From the NCBI GenBank assembly GCA_013289665.1, contig JABCZN010000017.1:45161-109160 (forward strand): DNA of 64,000 bases, given 5' to 3'. Below, one piece after another: positions 34,641 through 45,554 of this stretch. Both the position numbers and the translations under genes were made by a program. The stretch comes from Acidobacteriota bacterium. Lineage in GTDB: Bacteria > Acidobacteriota > Terriglobia > Acidiferrales > UBA7541. Position 1 is the stretch's first letter. Every line of letters starts with the position of its first letter. Under the pieces are notes generated by a model that was given only the letters and a program-made list of their open reading frames with translations, searched no databases and had not been told where the DNA came from.

Positions 34641-35997
34641 CTACGCCTTCAATACGACGTTGTCACTGGCTCCGGATTTACTTACAACAGAAGAAAGCTC
34701 CTTGTTGAAATTGAAGTCCGTAGCCGCAGTCCAGGTAATAAGGCGTGCCCCGAGATTGAAAGTCAGATCTTCGAATGCCCATTGGATAAAAACCAGAATG
34801 CGGCTCTGAAACTGGACGATGTACATCAGATGGATGAACACCCACACGAGCCAAGCTGGCAGTCCAGACAAGTGGAAGCCGAACACATTCGCGACGGCAC
34901 TCCACCGGCCAATCACAGCCAGGCTGCCCTTATCGAAATACGTGAAGGGCGAAATCTCCTTTTTGTCTTGTAGTTTCAGGACGATGGCCTTTGCGCCGTA
35001 GGTTCCTCCTTGGATAGCCACCTGAGCTAAACCGGGCAGCGGTTTTCCGTTGGAATCTAGCGAAAGAGCCAGATCCCCAACGACATAAATATCTGGATGA
35101 CCTGCGATCGTGAGTTGGGGATCTACTTTAATTCGACCGATTTTGTCTGTCTCCGCATTCGTACGCTTCGCGAGAGTCTTTCCCAACTCCGAAAACTGTC
35201 ACGCCGCCTGCCCAAATGACGGTCCTGGCTTCCAGACGATTTATGCCGTCATGGTTCTGGATGGTCAGCCCTTCCTTATCAATGTCTTTCACCATTAAGC
35301 CAGTCTTCACTTGCACTCCGAGTTTCCCGAGCGAGCGGGCCGCTTTCTCCGCCAAGTCTTCCGGGAAGGGCGGAAGCACGCGCGGCGCTCCGTCCATTAG
35401 AATGATCTGGGCCTCTTCCGGGTGGATGGAGCGAAAATCATGCTTCAGCGTCTGCCTTGCAATCTCGGCAATAGCCCCGGCAAGCTCTACTCCCGTCGGG
35501 CCCGCACCCACAATGACAAACGTGAGCCATGCGGGCCTTTTAGCAGGGTCAGAAATTCGTTCGGCGGCTTCGAAAGCGTAGAGTATTTTGTGCCGGATGG
35601 TTGTCGCTTCCTCCACGCTCTTAAGGCTTGGAGCCCACTCCCGCCAAGATTCGTGGCCATAGTAAAAGCTCTGCGAACCTGCCGCGACAATCAACGAATC
35701 GTATTCGAGGCTCGCCCCATCGGCGAGCAACACGCGTTTTGATACGGGATCGATATCCTGTACCTCACCCATCAACACGCGAGTGTTTTCCTGGCGGCTC
35801 AGTACGCTGCGTAATGGCGCCGCGATCTCGCCAGGCGACAGCGAACCGGTGGCGATCTGATAAAGGAGTGGCTGAAACAGATGGTAATTGCGACGGTCGA
35901 TGAGCGTCACCTCGACAGGCGCGGACTTCAATGCCTGCGCTGCGCATAAGCCTCCAAATCCGCCACCCACAATGATCATCTTCGACTGTCTGTTCAT
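34641..35997 (-). pseudogene. Type II NADH dehydrogenase, frameshifted
   Basis: Single-subunit NADH:quinone oxidoreductase (NDH-2) in two frames. The N-terminal part, from ATG 35997 (GAGG upstream), has the FAD motif VGGGFGG, the ATG-like LIVAAGSQ and the second dinucleotide fold FVIVGAGPTGVELAGAIAEIA. After WAGGVT the frame is lost and resumes at 35186 as LGKTLAKRT, running on through DIYVVGDLA and the membrane-associated C-terminal helices (LAVIGRWSAVANVFGFHLSG). One extra base between 35187 and 35203, near a four-base homopolymer, explains it. A real mutation or a sequencing error are both possible; everything else is full length. Confidence 0.85.
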
Positions 35998-36109
35998 TTG
36001 ATCCTCACTCCGATGTGCCGCACGGCTCGGTTCCCTACTCTGGAAACCGGACCGCGTGCACCGTGCATTCCGCGGCTGCAAACAAATTGCGACGCCGTGG
36101 ACCAAGACC

Positions 36110-36727
36110 GCCTCGATGCTAAATATCAACCCTACGACCGCGGTTCTTCTGTTAAACGAATTTGTAACGCTAAAGCCAAATGACTGGATTGTGTTAAACG
36201 CAGCAAACTCCCACGTTGCGCGATGCCTGATCGCGATTGCAAAATCGCTCGATCTGAACGTTGTAGGTATTGTGAGACGGCGCGAACTTATCCCAGAAAT
36301 CGAAAAACTGAATGTTGACTTTGTTGGAGTCGAATCGCCGGAACTCTCAAAGCAAATTCGGGCTGCAACCGGCGGAATGCCAATATCCCTGGGTCTTGAT
36401 GCCGTAGGTGGTCCAGCGACAGCGACGTTGGCAAGCGTGCTCTCTCCGGCGGCTCATCTCGTCAGCTATGCGTGGCTCGGTGGTTTGCCGATTCACTTGC
36501 CGCAAGGCGATCTCATTGGCAAGAGGTTGAATATCCACGGCTTCTGGATGTATTACGAAGAATTTCTCCCCAAAATGCGAGCGGCACTTACTCAGGCGAC
36601 AAAAGTAGTCGCTTCTGGCAAATTAAGTTTGCCAGTCACCACGACATACAAACCGTCCCAAATCAAAGAAGCAATCGAACACTCCGAGCGTGGTGGCGAG
36701 GTTCTATTGGATTTCGATCACGCATAA
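36110..36727 (+). pseudogene. N-terminally truncated MDR (2-enoyl-CoA reductase-like) remnant
   Basis: C-terminal two thirds of a zinc-free medium-chain dehydrogenase related to MECR/quinone reductases: MLNINPTTAVLLLNEFVTL, the altered nucleotide fold NAANSHVARCLIAIAK, then GLDAVGGPATATL and HGFWMYYEE. The GroES-like N-terminal domain (about 110-130 residues) is missing; the DNA upstream belongs to the divergent NDH-2 promoter. Lower GC than the metabolic genes to the left suggests acquired DNA. A short ORF from 36116 could still be translated but would lack most of the substrate site. Confidence 0.75.
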
Positions 36728-37893
36728 TAGGGCCCGCCAGCCTATCGCGCAAGGAGCTTCAGGTTGCTTGCACAAAACATCCGAGCACCATCCGACAGCC
36801 GCATGTCCCCACTTCCCTGTTCCCAAAATTGCCGCGCTGCCTCGCGTGCATCCTTGTGACCCGCTAACCCTCACGGAAGCGGTCTAAAAGGTCGTGTGAA
36901 TCAGTACCACTAAAGCGCTTGTGTCCACAAACAGGCGAGCACTCCCGGATTGTCGGGAAGTTGGACCGCCGGTGCTCTCGTTCGAGGTCGAGCGGATTTC
37001 ATGGAATTCCGAGCCGATGAGGCAGAACGCTGAGAATTGTTTTGAGTTATTGGCTCAGGTGGCCGCGAGCTAGGGGCCTTTTGAAGCTCAATTTCCCACG
37101 CTATGGGTTTCCTTCTTGCGAACCTATCTTCGAGCGCTCGACGTTGTGGTTCCGTTTGATGGTTGGAAATTCTCTGAAACATCGCACTTTTCAGCTTTGC
37201 CACTACATCCTGACGCTCCGTGGGCTGTACACCCCACGATTGACCGAACCGTGATTTCGAGATCATGCATAATAAGTGCATCGGAGAAGTTGCTGTCTTG
37301 TACCAAAGCGCAGATTCCCCACGATTGCGAAATGCGCTAAGCTACCGTACAATGAGATGGTTGTGAGCGGTTCCCCGCGATGTTGGGGCCTGTAGCCCAA
37401 GAGTCTGTTGTTGATTCTGCGTTGCTTAGGTCCAATTTCAGGCCCTTTAAAACCGCCTTCTTGTACACAAGTTGTACACAAATCTTCTGTGGTAAACCCG
37501 TGATCCCATCGCTCAGCGGAAACTGTCTATCTTCTAAAAATAACGCAAAACCTCTACATGCCTTGCTGAGCGTCGGATTCATCCTCCAAGGCTCCATCGA
37601 ATCTACATCGGCTTGTGATGACCTCCTAGTTGGAATCTAGGCTGCTCTCGGGAAAGAATGTGGGTCGATCCCCGCCGCACTCCTGCAAACCCTCCTGCTG
37701 CGCAGGCGAATAAGCGTCCGGTGGTGCCTATTCAATCGTTTCTGTAGTCGACAACTGCCATACTTTCTGAAAGAGTCGCGCAGAGTGCCATTCCAACTCA
37801 CCGTGGCTCATCGGCAGCATATCGTGAGCTGCGAATGACGCGAGCGAACTCGAGTCGCACGCCACCGAGACATGGAAAGTATTTGCGAACTTA
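36728..37893. other. Non-coding, degraded region
   Basis: Over 1.1 kb with no ORF showing coding character or recognisable homology on either strand. The only structure noticed is a tRNA-like segment at 37624-37684. Probably decayed DNA at the edge of the accessory region. Confidence 0.5.
37624..37684 (+). other. Possible tRNA 3'-portion remnant
   Basis: CCTAG-TTGGAAT-CTAGG folds as a 5-bp stem with a 7-base loop like an anticodon arm (GGA in anticodon position, U33 and A37 present). It is followed after a long variable region by GTGGG-TCGATC-CCCGC, a T-arm-like hairpin with a 6-base loop. No 5' acceptor or D-arm was found and no CCA. At best a broken serine-type tRNA or integration scar; chance is not excluded. 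Confidence 0.2.
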
Positions 37894-40800
37894 CTATCGT
37901 GTTTTGCGGGGTTGTTTCAATTCCTCTAACGTAAACAGCTCGATGGAAATCGAGCATGAGGAGTAGAAAACCGTCGGTGGGCTACTCCAGATGTCATATC
38001 CGTCAGCCTCAGCCGTCAGCACATATTCGACGCCGGGTCTGGCGTCATCGAAAGCGAATTTGCCAGACCGATCTGACAGAATTGTCTGCTCTTCTCCACT
38101 GCTTGTTTTCCGAAGCTTTAGCCGAGCACGAACCCTTTTGAAGTGATGATTCGCAACGTCACCCGAGATTCTTAGGCGGTCGGGCTGCAATTCCAAGAGG
38201 TGCACGCTTTTCAATAAGGCGTTGAGCTCCGCGGACTCTCCGGCCAACTTTGTCTGCATCTCGGCGATTTCCTTCGTGTAGGAGGATTGGCCTGCAAGAG
38301 CGCTTTCCAACGCATCGTTGGCATCTGAGCGCTCGTCGTCTAAAGAAGCGACGCGTGGCGGGAAGGTATCATTCGAAGCCTCAATTCTGTTGAGCTCTTC
38401 GAGTAGCGTCTGCAGCGCGGGCATTTGATCCGGCGGCTGTACCTTCGCTATTTTGACCTCATTCTTCATGGCCGGCTTGGGATCTGAAGTGGAGCGGCGA
38501 CTCACTCGAACTACGTCTTTCAAGGGTTGCATGGTAACGACCTTTTCCGCATCGGCAAACCAAACATCGAAATCCTCCAGGTCGGCGGCTCGGAAGTTCG
38601 CCATCGCCAACCCTTTTGCATCAACGCTGATGTGATAAGCCTCGGCGGTTGTCATATCATAAAATACGGCGTGCCCTTCCCGATTAGTCGATGCAGTTCG
38701 TACAGTGCCGGTGCCGACATCCTCGGCTGATGCCAGAGCGCCCGGAATGCCCTTGCCTGATTCATCTTGCACACTGACTGTTAAATGAAAGTGTTGCGAG
38801 GGTTTCCAGGCCGGGTCCGCTGCGAGATTACTCGTTGCCGCCTTAAGGACGGTCGACAGCCTCTTTTCTCTCTGGCGTCCGGCAGTAACTTGCGCGTAAA
38901 GGATGGAACTTTTTGCTTCCTCAACCGCCGTCTTTGTCTTCACAGCGGTAAGTTCCGCGTTTAACGCGGTCACTTTGGCTGTTAATTGCTGCTCTTCCAA
39001 CTGGGCTTGCTTATGCTCCTTGTCTATCAAATCTGTGATGCGAACGCGCTCAGATGCATCCACACTCCCGCGCCGTGTTGACAGCGCAGCTGTTCTTTCC
39101 GCATCAAAAAAACGCGTCACGGGCTCGAACGCCGCCCAATGGCGCGGCGCGTTCCACTTTGAACCCTGTCGCTCGATTAGTTCGCGCGCTGCCAGGGTCG
39201 TAGCAGAAGTGTAATCCGTGCCGTTATTCAAGCTCTTATAAAAAGCCTCGGAGAAGGCCCGAGCTCCAGGCGCCTCCACTTGCCATCTTGTCGCGACCAC
39301 GGTGGAAGCATTACGCGCCAGGAATGCGTCCGCAAGCCCGTACTCTTCTTCGCCTCCATACGTAATTCCAGTTCTGGTGTCACAGGCACTTAGCAGCAGT
39401 TGTCGCTCGCTAAAGTCCAGATCTCCGAGGTCCAGACTATAAAGGCGCTGTCCGCCAGTCAGCTCTAGAAATGAATAGTCCGGTCGCAAGTAGTCGCTCT
39501 GCCCATGCGTCGAAATGTAAACAGCGTCTGCATCCGTCAACCCCGCGCGAATTTTTGCTAAGTTCGCATCGGCACCGACTAGAGGAATGATGGGCATTCC
39601 ACTGCGGACCGGCGCAAGTTGATCGTCCGTGTTTTTTTCCATCTCGGGATTGGTGATGGCGAGGAGCTGCCTCCGGGCCACGGGTACGCTGTTTTTTGAA
39701 ACAGGTCTTGCACCCGACAGAATCCCAACTTCGTATTTCTCGATCAGGTATTTGCCGGACGGAATTGGAAGAGCCGCCCAAGGCAAGTTTTGCAGGGGAC
39801 CATCTGCCAGGATACTCAGTCGCTTCTTGCCGCTGATCTCTGGAAGATAGGCGAGCAACTTGTCGTAGAGCTGGGTGCCAACCTCGTCGGATGGCGCTCC
39901 TCCCTGCAGAGCGTTCTCGAAGCTTTCGCAAAGGGCCTGAAGCGAACCAATCGGTAAGTAGCGAAAGTATGCGGAAGTGCGTCCCCCGTCGTCGATCGTA
40001 ACCGTGTACACACCCGTGTGTCCCACTGCTTGCAGAATCAGGAGTTCACCAGGAGCTGCAGGCCGAATCGCGTCCTTGCGCTCTCGGTGACTTGCGTCCT
40101 GGGCGTAGAGTTCGTTTGTCACTAGATATGTTGCTTGTTCGATCGCATTCAGTGTGGGGTCGCCGGCCGGCAGCTTCTCCGGCTGGCCGAAGAGTTTCAG
40201 AAGCTCGCGGTAGTCTTGGCGCGTTACAGGACTATTTTCTGTGCCAACCGACAGGGTATGATAGGTGTCTTTCAGCGTCTCCAGTTCTTCTGCGAGTGGG
40301 TTGTGCGGCGCCGAGGCCAGGATCGCAACCGGCAGTACGCTTGCCAATCGGTAGGATGCTATCGCTCGCGTCATCGCAGCCGAGTCGCCGCGGCGATAGA
40401 GAGCAGATAAGTATTCTTCCTCTATAAGTTGCCGCAAATCTCGCAGACGGAGCGAGGCGTTGCGTGTGGCCACGGACCGACGCAGGCTTTCTAATTGGTC
40501 TGCGGCATCCCTCAATAGCTGCTCCTCTTGGCGCGCGTCGCCCAAACCGCGATAACACATGGCGATGACGTAGTTCAGCTGCACACGCTCCAGTGTCGTC
40601 GGCGGCGGTGCCATTCCTTCCAAACTCAACAAGCGTGCAATGGCGATGTGATAGCGTTTTCCGGCAAGCGCGCTCAGTGCGAGATCGAGCACGATCTGCC
40701 GCTTCATCTTTTCAAGGTCTCCCAACTCCTGCGCCAGTTGCGGCGGCAGTGAAGACTCGATGTGGGGTTGGTTAGCGGCCAAGCTGACGAGGGCCTTAGA

Positions 40801-43161
40801 CATCGCTTTGTCCAGGTAGGAGGGCTCCGGGCCGAAAACGGAATCGAGGAGCACTGGATATCCGATGCTCCAAACCGCAAATTCAAAATTCCTAAGAAAT
40901 CCTGGATCGCTCTTCATTGCCGGGAAGTGTAGTTCGCTCGACTCTTCCAAATCCTTTTCGGGCTTTTCCTTGGAATCGTCCTCCGGCGTCGTTGGGCTGC
41001 TATCAGAATCCTCCGCAAGCGAATCGAAGTCCGGTGGTTCAGGATCCATGGCGATAACCATTCGAAAATAGGGGTCCTTTGCCAGTTGCGCTGCACCCGA
41101 ATCCGTCGACATATAGGCCATCTGCAGTAAGCGCATCATCAGGCCGAATTGGCTGGCCTGCTGCACATCCCTTTGCACACTCGAGTCTCTTTTTAATTTG
41201 CTCATGAACCACTCAAAAGGCTGTTTCCCCCCCAAAGCCACGTGGCGAAGTTCTCCGTTGATTGCCAGCGCGAGTTGAGATGCGTACGCTATCTGAAACT
41301 GTGCGGCCTCAGCTTCATTCAAATGGTCAGGTTCTACTCCGAAGGCCGATGCGCTTACTGCTCCAATCCCGCCTTGTGCCGCAGAACGAGCCACGAGCCG
41401 GGGCCACGAACGGCGTTCAGGAGCCCGGCCGAGCGCTATCGCCGCGCGCAACATTTCCGCGCCTGACCCACCTCCCATCGCATTCACTTCTGGTCGAAAG
41501 CGACTTTTAGAGGGATTAGCAGCCGGCAATAGTAAGGGGACATCGACGGGCATCGTTTTGCCCTCGAGTGCCGAAAGGATGTTTCGCAGTCGTGGCGGGC
41601 TATGCATGGACCAGGCATCCAACAGGCCTGCGGCGTATATAGATTTGACCTCACTGATGTCGTCCGGCATTTCCGCCGCTTGTGACGTGCTCGCTGTCTC
41701 CTTGGGGCCCAGGTCAGCGATTTGATCCATAAGCGGTTGTACACTCTTGAAGAAAACTCCAAACTCCGTCGCGGCACGCTTCCCGTCGGCCTTAGAAAGC
41801 GCTTCCAGTCCGGCGACGCGGTGCTCATCAGAGCGGTCCGCGAGCGGTAGGATCACCTTCGAAACTTCTTTTAACTCTTCAGGTTCATCACCCGGCAAAA
41901 GCGGCAAGGTACGTCCCATGCCAGCAATTAGCTGCCTGCATAAGGCTCGGTAATCGGTCCCGACGAAGAGTTCCTGCCGACTTGCTGGATTTACTCCTGC
42001 CTGAAGAAGACCATAGTCGATAAGGGCCGCATGAAGGACACGCGTGCTGGTCGGGAGCTTAGCTAGAAAATCAGCGGCATCGTCGCCCATGATGTCGTAC
42101 CAACCCGAAGCGCCTTCTTGCCCAATTTGTTTGAGAGCCATGCTCATCGCCCGCGCAGAACTTTCGATGAGAACGAGGTTTCTGCTCCCCCAGGCCCATT
42201 TGAAATACTCGCGTGCTTTCGGAAGGCTCAGCTGTCGTTGCGAAAACTGCTTCAACTGCACGAATTCGTTCGGAGTGAGCACGCGAACCGAGATGAGACC
42301 AGAGTGCAACGCCGCGTCCTCGGCACGCGCCCATGCTTTTGCTGCATTTTGCTGATTGCCCGACTCTAAAGCCGCATCGCTGGCTGCCAGCAAGCTTTCC
42401 AGAACGCCGTCAGCCAATTGATGCTGACGGCAGTACGACTCGGCGATCTTCTCTGCAGAATCCGCCTGCTCGTTGTGGTGGAATGCGGAAAATATCCTGG
42501 CGCGAAGGACCAGTACGGCCGCTACGCCGCGGGCGTCCCCCGCAGAGTCAAATGCTTGTTGTGCGGCTTCGAGGTGAGTAAGTGCTGTGGTCTCGGAGTT
42601 CAATGCGATCTCCGCCAATCCGAGTTGCGCCAAGCCTCGTACCTGCAACGGCGCATCTTGAATGCTTAGGGCAGCGGTCCAGTATTCCCCTGCTTGAGAT
42701 GCATCTCGGTTGCGTTCGGCAACCGCTCCATCAAACAGATTTACCCATGAACTGAGGGTTGCTTGTTCTCGCCAGGAGGGCCGTGCCTCGGTGAGACTGT
42801 CGGCGAGCGATGTGCCTGAGCGCACGACGCTTTCGAGTTTTCCTATCGAGAGAGCCAACGCAACATCTGTAAGGTCGCCGTGCTCCAGCAACTCCGGCAG
42901 CCACTTCCCAAGTTCTACTCGGCTTGCCAGAAGATCTTCATCGAGATAGTTGCGCCAGGCGCGTTCAATGCCAGAGCGTGCAGCGGACCATTCCGGTGAT
43001 GACTGTTGGTGGGCTCGACTGCACGCTAGTGCCACTCGCCAACTTGCCACCTCCGGAAGTTTCACCGGGGCCAAGTCAAGAGGACACTTAGGAGCACCGT
43101 ACAGACTCGCAGCTCCGACGGACCAGAGAATGAAAGTTAGACCGATGCGATGGACTCGCAC
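37894..43161 (-). CDS. Exported CHAT-domain protease with TPR-like region, coiled coils and Ig-like domains
   Basis: 1755 residues. A signal peptide (MRVHRIGLTFILWSVGAASLYG) is followed by about 1000 residues of helical, TPR-like repeats, then a CHAT (caspase-like) domain. Its catalytic pair is His1219 in ISTHGQSD and Cys1260 in LLLSACDTRTG, the usual ~40-residue spacing. After it come a coiled coil (about 1365-1410), a carboxypeptidase-regulatory-like fold (LTVSVQDESGKGIPGALASA), another coiled coil and a last beta domain (SDRSGKFAFDDARPGVEYVL). Start is GTG 43161 with GAGG seven bases before. Most CHAT proteases are cytosolic, so export is unusual. Last gene of a minus-strand cluster. Confidence 0.85.
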   Translation of the reverse strand: MRVHRIGLTFILWSVGAASLYGAPKCPLDLAPVKLPEVASWRVALACSRAHQQSSPEWSAARSGIERAWRNYLDEDLLASRVELGKWLPELLEHGDLTDVALALSIGKLESVVRSGTSLADSLTEARPSWREQATLSSWVNLFDGAVAERNRDASQAGEYWTAALSIQDAPLQVRGLAQLGLAEIALNSETTALTHLEAAQQAFDSAGDARGVAAVLVLRARIFSAFHHNEQADSAEKIAESYCRQHQLADGVLESLLAASDAALESGNQQNAAKAWARAEDAALHSGLISVRVLTPNEFVQLKQFSQRQLSLPKAREYFKWAWGSRNLVLIESSARAMSMALKQIGQEGASGWYDIMGDDAADFLAKLPTSTRVLHAALIDYGLLQAGVNPASRQELFVGTDYRALCRQLIAGMGRTLPLLPGDEPEELKEVSKVILPLADRSDEHRVAGLEALSKADGKRAATEFGVFFKSVQPLMDQIADLGPKETASTSQAAEMPDDISEVKSIYAAGLLDAWSMHSPPRLRNILSALEGKTMPVDVPLLLPAANPSKSRFRPEVNAMGGGSGAEMLRAAIALGRAPERRSWPRLVARSAAQGGIGAVSASAFGVEPDHLNEAEAAQFQIAYASQLALAINGELRHVALGGKQPFEWFMSKLKRDSSVQRDVQQASQFGLMMRLLQMAYMSTDSGAAQLAKDPYFRMVIAMDPEPPDFDSLAEDSDSSPTTPEDDSKEKPEKDLEESSELHFPAMKSDPGFLRNFEFAVWSIGYPVLLDSVFGPEPSYLDKAMSKALVSLAANQPHIESSLPPQLAQELGDLEKMKRQIVLDLALSALAGKRYHIAIARLLSLEGMAPPPTTLERVQLNYVIAMCYRGLGDARQEEQLLRDAADQLESLRRSVATRNASLRLRDLRQLIEEEYLSALYRRGDSAAMTRAIASYRLASVLPVAILASAPHNPLAEELETLKDTYHTLSVGTENSPVTRQDYRELLKLFGQPEKLPAGDPTLNAIEQATYLVTNELYAQDASHRERKDAIRPAAPGELLILQAVGHTGVYTVTIDDGGRTSAYFRYLPIGSLQALCESFENALQGGAPSDEVGTQLYDKLLAYLPEISGKKRLSILADGPLQNLPWAALPIPSGKYLIEKYEVGILSGARPVSKNSVPVARRQLLAITNPEMEKNTDDQLAPVRSGMPIIPLVGADANLAKIRAGLTDADAVYISTHGQSDYLRPDYSFLELTGGQRLYSLDLGDLDFSERQLLLSACDTRTGITYGGEEEYGLADAFLARNASTVVATRWQVEAPGARAFSEAFYKSLNNGTDYTSATTLAARELIERQGSKWNAPRHWAAFEPVTRFFDAERTAALSTRRGSVDASERVRITDLIDKEHKQAQLEEQQLTAKVTALNAELTAVKTKTAVEEAKSSILYAQVTAGRQREKRLSTVLKAATSNLAADPAWKPSQHFHLTVSVQDESGKGIPGALASAEDVGTGTVRTASTNREGHAVFYDMTTAEAYHISVDAKGLAMANFRAADLEDFDVWFADAEKVVTMQPLKDVVRVSRRSTSDPKPAMKNEVKIAKVQPPDQMPALQTLLEELNRIEASNDTFPPRVASLDDERSDANDALESALAGQSSYTKEIAEMQTKLAGESAELNALLKSVHLLELQPDRLRISGDVANHHFKRVRARLKLRKTSSGEEQTILSDRSGKFAFDDARPGVEYVLTAEADGYDIWSSPPTVFYSSCSISIELFTLEELKQPRKTR

Positions 43162-43175
43162 TTTTCAACCTCGAT

Positions 43176-43805
43176 CTAGAGCTCGATGCGAATCAAACCG
43201 GTCTTCGCGCTTACCGATCCGTTTTTGCCTTCAACGTCGAATGTCAAGATGAACTCAATCGCGGCTGATGGTGTATCTGGACCAAGAGGGGTTAGGTCAA
43301 AACCTAGCCGCAGGTTTACACTTCCGAGGGTTGTGAACTTGAGAGGCTGCCGCAACTTGCTGGAAGTTTGACCGGGCGCAGCCTTGATGAAGAGATCGTA
43401 GTAGGCCTCATCCGCAAAAAAACCGTGTCCACTTTTCAACACGCTCGCGTTCTTGACTTCGATGTTTATGTCCTGCAACACGACGGCATCCGTTTCCCCG
43501 GTGTGCAATACGACACGAAAGGTCGGCGCAATTTCGCTGAATAGAGCTTGGCAGAACGCTCCAAGGGGCTTTCTTCTCGCTGTGCTCTCCTGCCATTCCT
43601 TGACGCACCGCTCCGCGCCTTCATCCGCTGCGGCAGCGCGCTTAATTCGGTACAGCTTCTGCCCAGCCGGAGCTGCCGCACTGAGGTCATCGTAGAACTT
43701 CGTATTCGTAAGTTCCCATCGATCAATCTTCAGATCGTCAGTCGCAGAAGTGCTGGCCGCGGGCATGATGACCATCAGAAGTAGAAAAGCTCTATTGGCC
43801 CACAT
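43176..43805 (-). CDS. Hypothetical exported protein of the CHAT cluster
   Basis: Not recognised. 209 residues from ATG 43805 with a signal peptide (WANRAFLLLMVIMPAASTSA), then a beta-rich domain (IEFILTFDVEGKNGSVSA near the end). The start lies inside the end of the upstream gene (14-base overlap) and its stop is 14 bases from the CHAT start, so the three are translated together. It may present or regulate the CHAT protein outside the membrane; inference only. Confidence 0.7.
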   Translation of the reverse strand: MWANRAFLLLMVIMPAASTSATDDLKIDRWELTNTKFYDDLSAAAPAGQKLYRIKRAAAADEGAERCVKEWQESTARRKPLGAFCQALFSEIAPTFRVVLHTGETDAVVLQDINIEVKNASVLKSGHGFFADEAYYDLFIKAAPGQTSSKLRQPLKFTTLGSVNLRLGFDLTPLGPDTPSAAIEFILTFDVEGKNGSVSAKTGLIRIEL

Positions 43806-44541
43806 AATTCGGTACCTCGGGTGCGACGAGAGTCTGTGGATCGTGATTTCGCCAGAACGGGAGCACATCGATTTTTCCGGCCCGATAGGAGACGGCATGT
43901 CCCTTGGTGGATTCAAAATAGATCCACTGTCGACCGATCGGCAGACGCACCATAATCCGTTTGCCGGAAGGAATCAGAGCAATCCGCTGCGGTTCCTTTC
44001 CTGGATTGCTGAGAAACATGTACACGTCCTGGTCCGCCTCCGACGACAACTCGACTGCGCTATATCCCACTCCAAGGAAAAGCAATCCGAGGGTCACCAA
44101 GGCCAGAACAACTGTGGACGCGACCAGAGTCGATAAGCGGGTAAGTAGGCGCCGATAGGCTGCGATACAGCGATCTTTGAAAGTCGTTTGATCCACCGAC
44201 CGCAGCGTCTCGATAAACACCAATGCTGCCCAAAAAGCTCCAGCGATCGCCACGATTGTGGTAATACGAATGCGCCACGGATCGTCTGTCGGCAACGTAG
44301 CCATCAACCACGCATAAAGCGCAGCAGCAACGACGATGAGGGTTAGGTGCGCGATTTGGACGATGCGTATCAAGGTGATGTACTTGGCGTACTTGCTCAG
44401 GAGCTGGCCGGCAATTATGTCGCTCAGAACCGGATGAGTAAAGTGCCTTTCTCTGAGACATGCATGTCTGCTAGAACCATCGATGAAGGCCGAAAAAGTA
44501 ACGCCAGTCACTCCGGAAAGATGCAATTCTGTAGGGTGCAT
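43792..44541 (-). CDS. Hypothetical membrane protein of the CHAT cluster
   Basis: Not recognised. 249 residues with three hydrophobic helices (about 60-80, 90-112 and 140-162) and a soluble C-terminal domain (GKRIMVRLPIGRQWIYFES). The topology suggests a membrane anchor with one external domain. Overlaps the downstream gene by 14 bases. The 249-base gap to the gene upstream leaves open whether it starts a second transcript. Confidence 0.7.
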   Translation of the reverse strand: MHPTELHLSGVTGVTFSAFIDGSSRHACLRERHFTHPVLSDIIAGQLLSKYAKYITLIRIVQIAHLTLIVVAAALYAWLMATLPTDDPWRIRITTIVAIAGAFWAALVFIETLRSVDQTTFKDRCIAAYRRLLTRLSTLVASTVVLALVTLGLLFLGVGYSAVELSSEADQDVYMFLSNPGKEPQRIALIPSGKRIMVRLPIGRQWIYFESTKGHAVSYRAGKIDVLPFWRNHDPQTLVAPEVPNYVGQ

Positions 44542-44790
44542 CAGGATGGACTCCCATAGACATTAAAATCTGATTCGACAGCAAAGCCTTGAGAATCTAA
44601 TCCCCATGAAGTGCACCGTGTACCTACGCTGTACCTCGCTTACGCGAATTGATGATTTCTGTTGTGGGAGGATTGCCGTTGCGCTGTTCGCCTAGTTCGG
44701 ATATCGACAAAAGACGTTATCATTCCCGAATTCGCCGCGTGAGCCAAGGCGCGGGTTTGCTTCGCTCGAGTTAGTAGTGAGCCGTGACCT

Positions 44791-45543
44791 TTAGGTGCTC
44801 CGCCAGCTCTCGATCGCCGCAACCAAGTCACGAGCGACGGGCGCTAGGAAACCCGAGAGGAGACCGATAATAAGCGACCCGCCCAGAGTCGGAGCGAGCC
44901 CTGGTTTCGCGCCAAGACGAAGTGCAAAGATGCCGACGACTGCGCATAAGAAAAGTGAAATGATTTGCAGTCGTTGCTTCCACCTGAAGGTTATCGAGCT
45001 TTGTATGGCGTCGACCGCGCACCGCATCTCGGCGCCGACTCGAACCTTGGCGATGGCGTATTGACGAACGGCCTGACGTTCCTCGGCTGTGGACTGGTGA
45101 GCGGCCTTTAGGAAGATGTCCGCGTCGGGCGGATTGAAAAGACGATCTAGGTCCTCATGCGACGCCGTGCTCGCAAGACATGCGATCAAGCTCCGATGCC
45201 GATCGGGATAATCGAGAACGGCGGTCAGGGAGTTCTTAATCTGTCCGCACACCTGGTCTATCTCCGAGTTGTAGAAGGCATCCCAGTCGCCAGCGGTCGC
45301 TAGTGCAACGAGTTCCTCCTCCGCTCTTGAGGCAGCTTCAGCCTTCCTGCCGCGCAGCCAAGCCTCGATACGGGTTTGTTGAAAGCGGCGGCGAAGCGGG
45401 AATATGTTCTTCGCCGTTTGCAGAAGGGCCATGCTTATCGTCCCTATCGCGGCCAGGGGAATACCCCACGTGGTTACCCAAGTGGAGATGGCTTTCAGAC
45501 CTGTTTCAAGTTGGGTGGGGGTCGGCGGTGGCAGTTCAAACAT
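44791..45543 (-). CDS. Hypothetical membrane protein
   Basis: Not recognised. 250 residues with an N-terminal transmembrane helix (WGIPLAAIGTISMALLQTA), a helical cytoplasmic domain of about 140 residues, and two C-terminal helices (LQIISLFLCAVVGIFALRLG and GGSLIIGLLSGFLAPVA). GGAGAAG sits 5-6 bases before the ATG. It starts 11 bases after the upstream gene, so they share a transcript. Confidence 0.75.
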   Translation of the reverse strand: MFELPPPTPTQLETGLKAISTWVTTWGIPLAAIGTISMALLQTAKNIFPLRRRFQQTRIEAWLRGRKAEAASRAEEELVALATAGDWDAFYNSEIDQVCGQIKNSLTAVLDYPDRHRSLIACLASTASHEDLDRLFNPPDADIFLKAAHQSTAEERQAVRQYAIAKVRVGAEMRCAVDAIQSSITFRWKQRLQIISLFLCAVVGIFALRLGAKPGLAPTLGGSLIIGLLSGFLAPVARDLVAAIESWRST

Positions 45544-45554
45544 TTTCGCTTCTC

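Noticed and set aside
36910..37640. Short ORFs in the degraded region
   Set aside because: No ribosome sites, no coding bias, no recognisable sequence; treated as non-coding.
37624..37684. Intact serine tRNA
   Set aside because: No D-arm or 5' acceptor partner at the needed distance and no CCA; reported only as a possible remnant.
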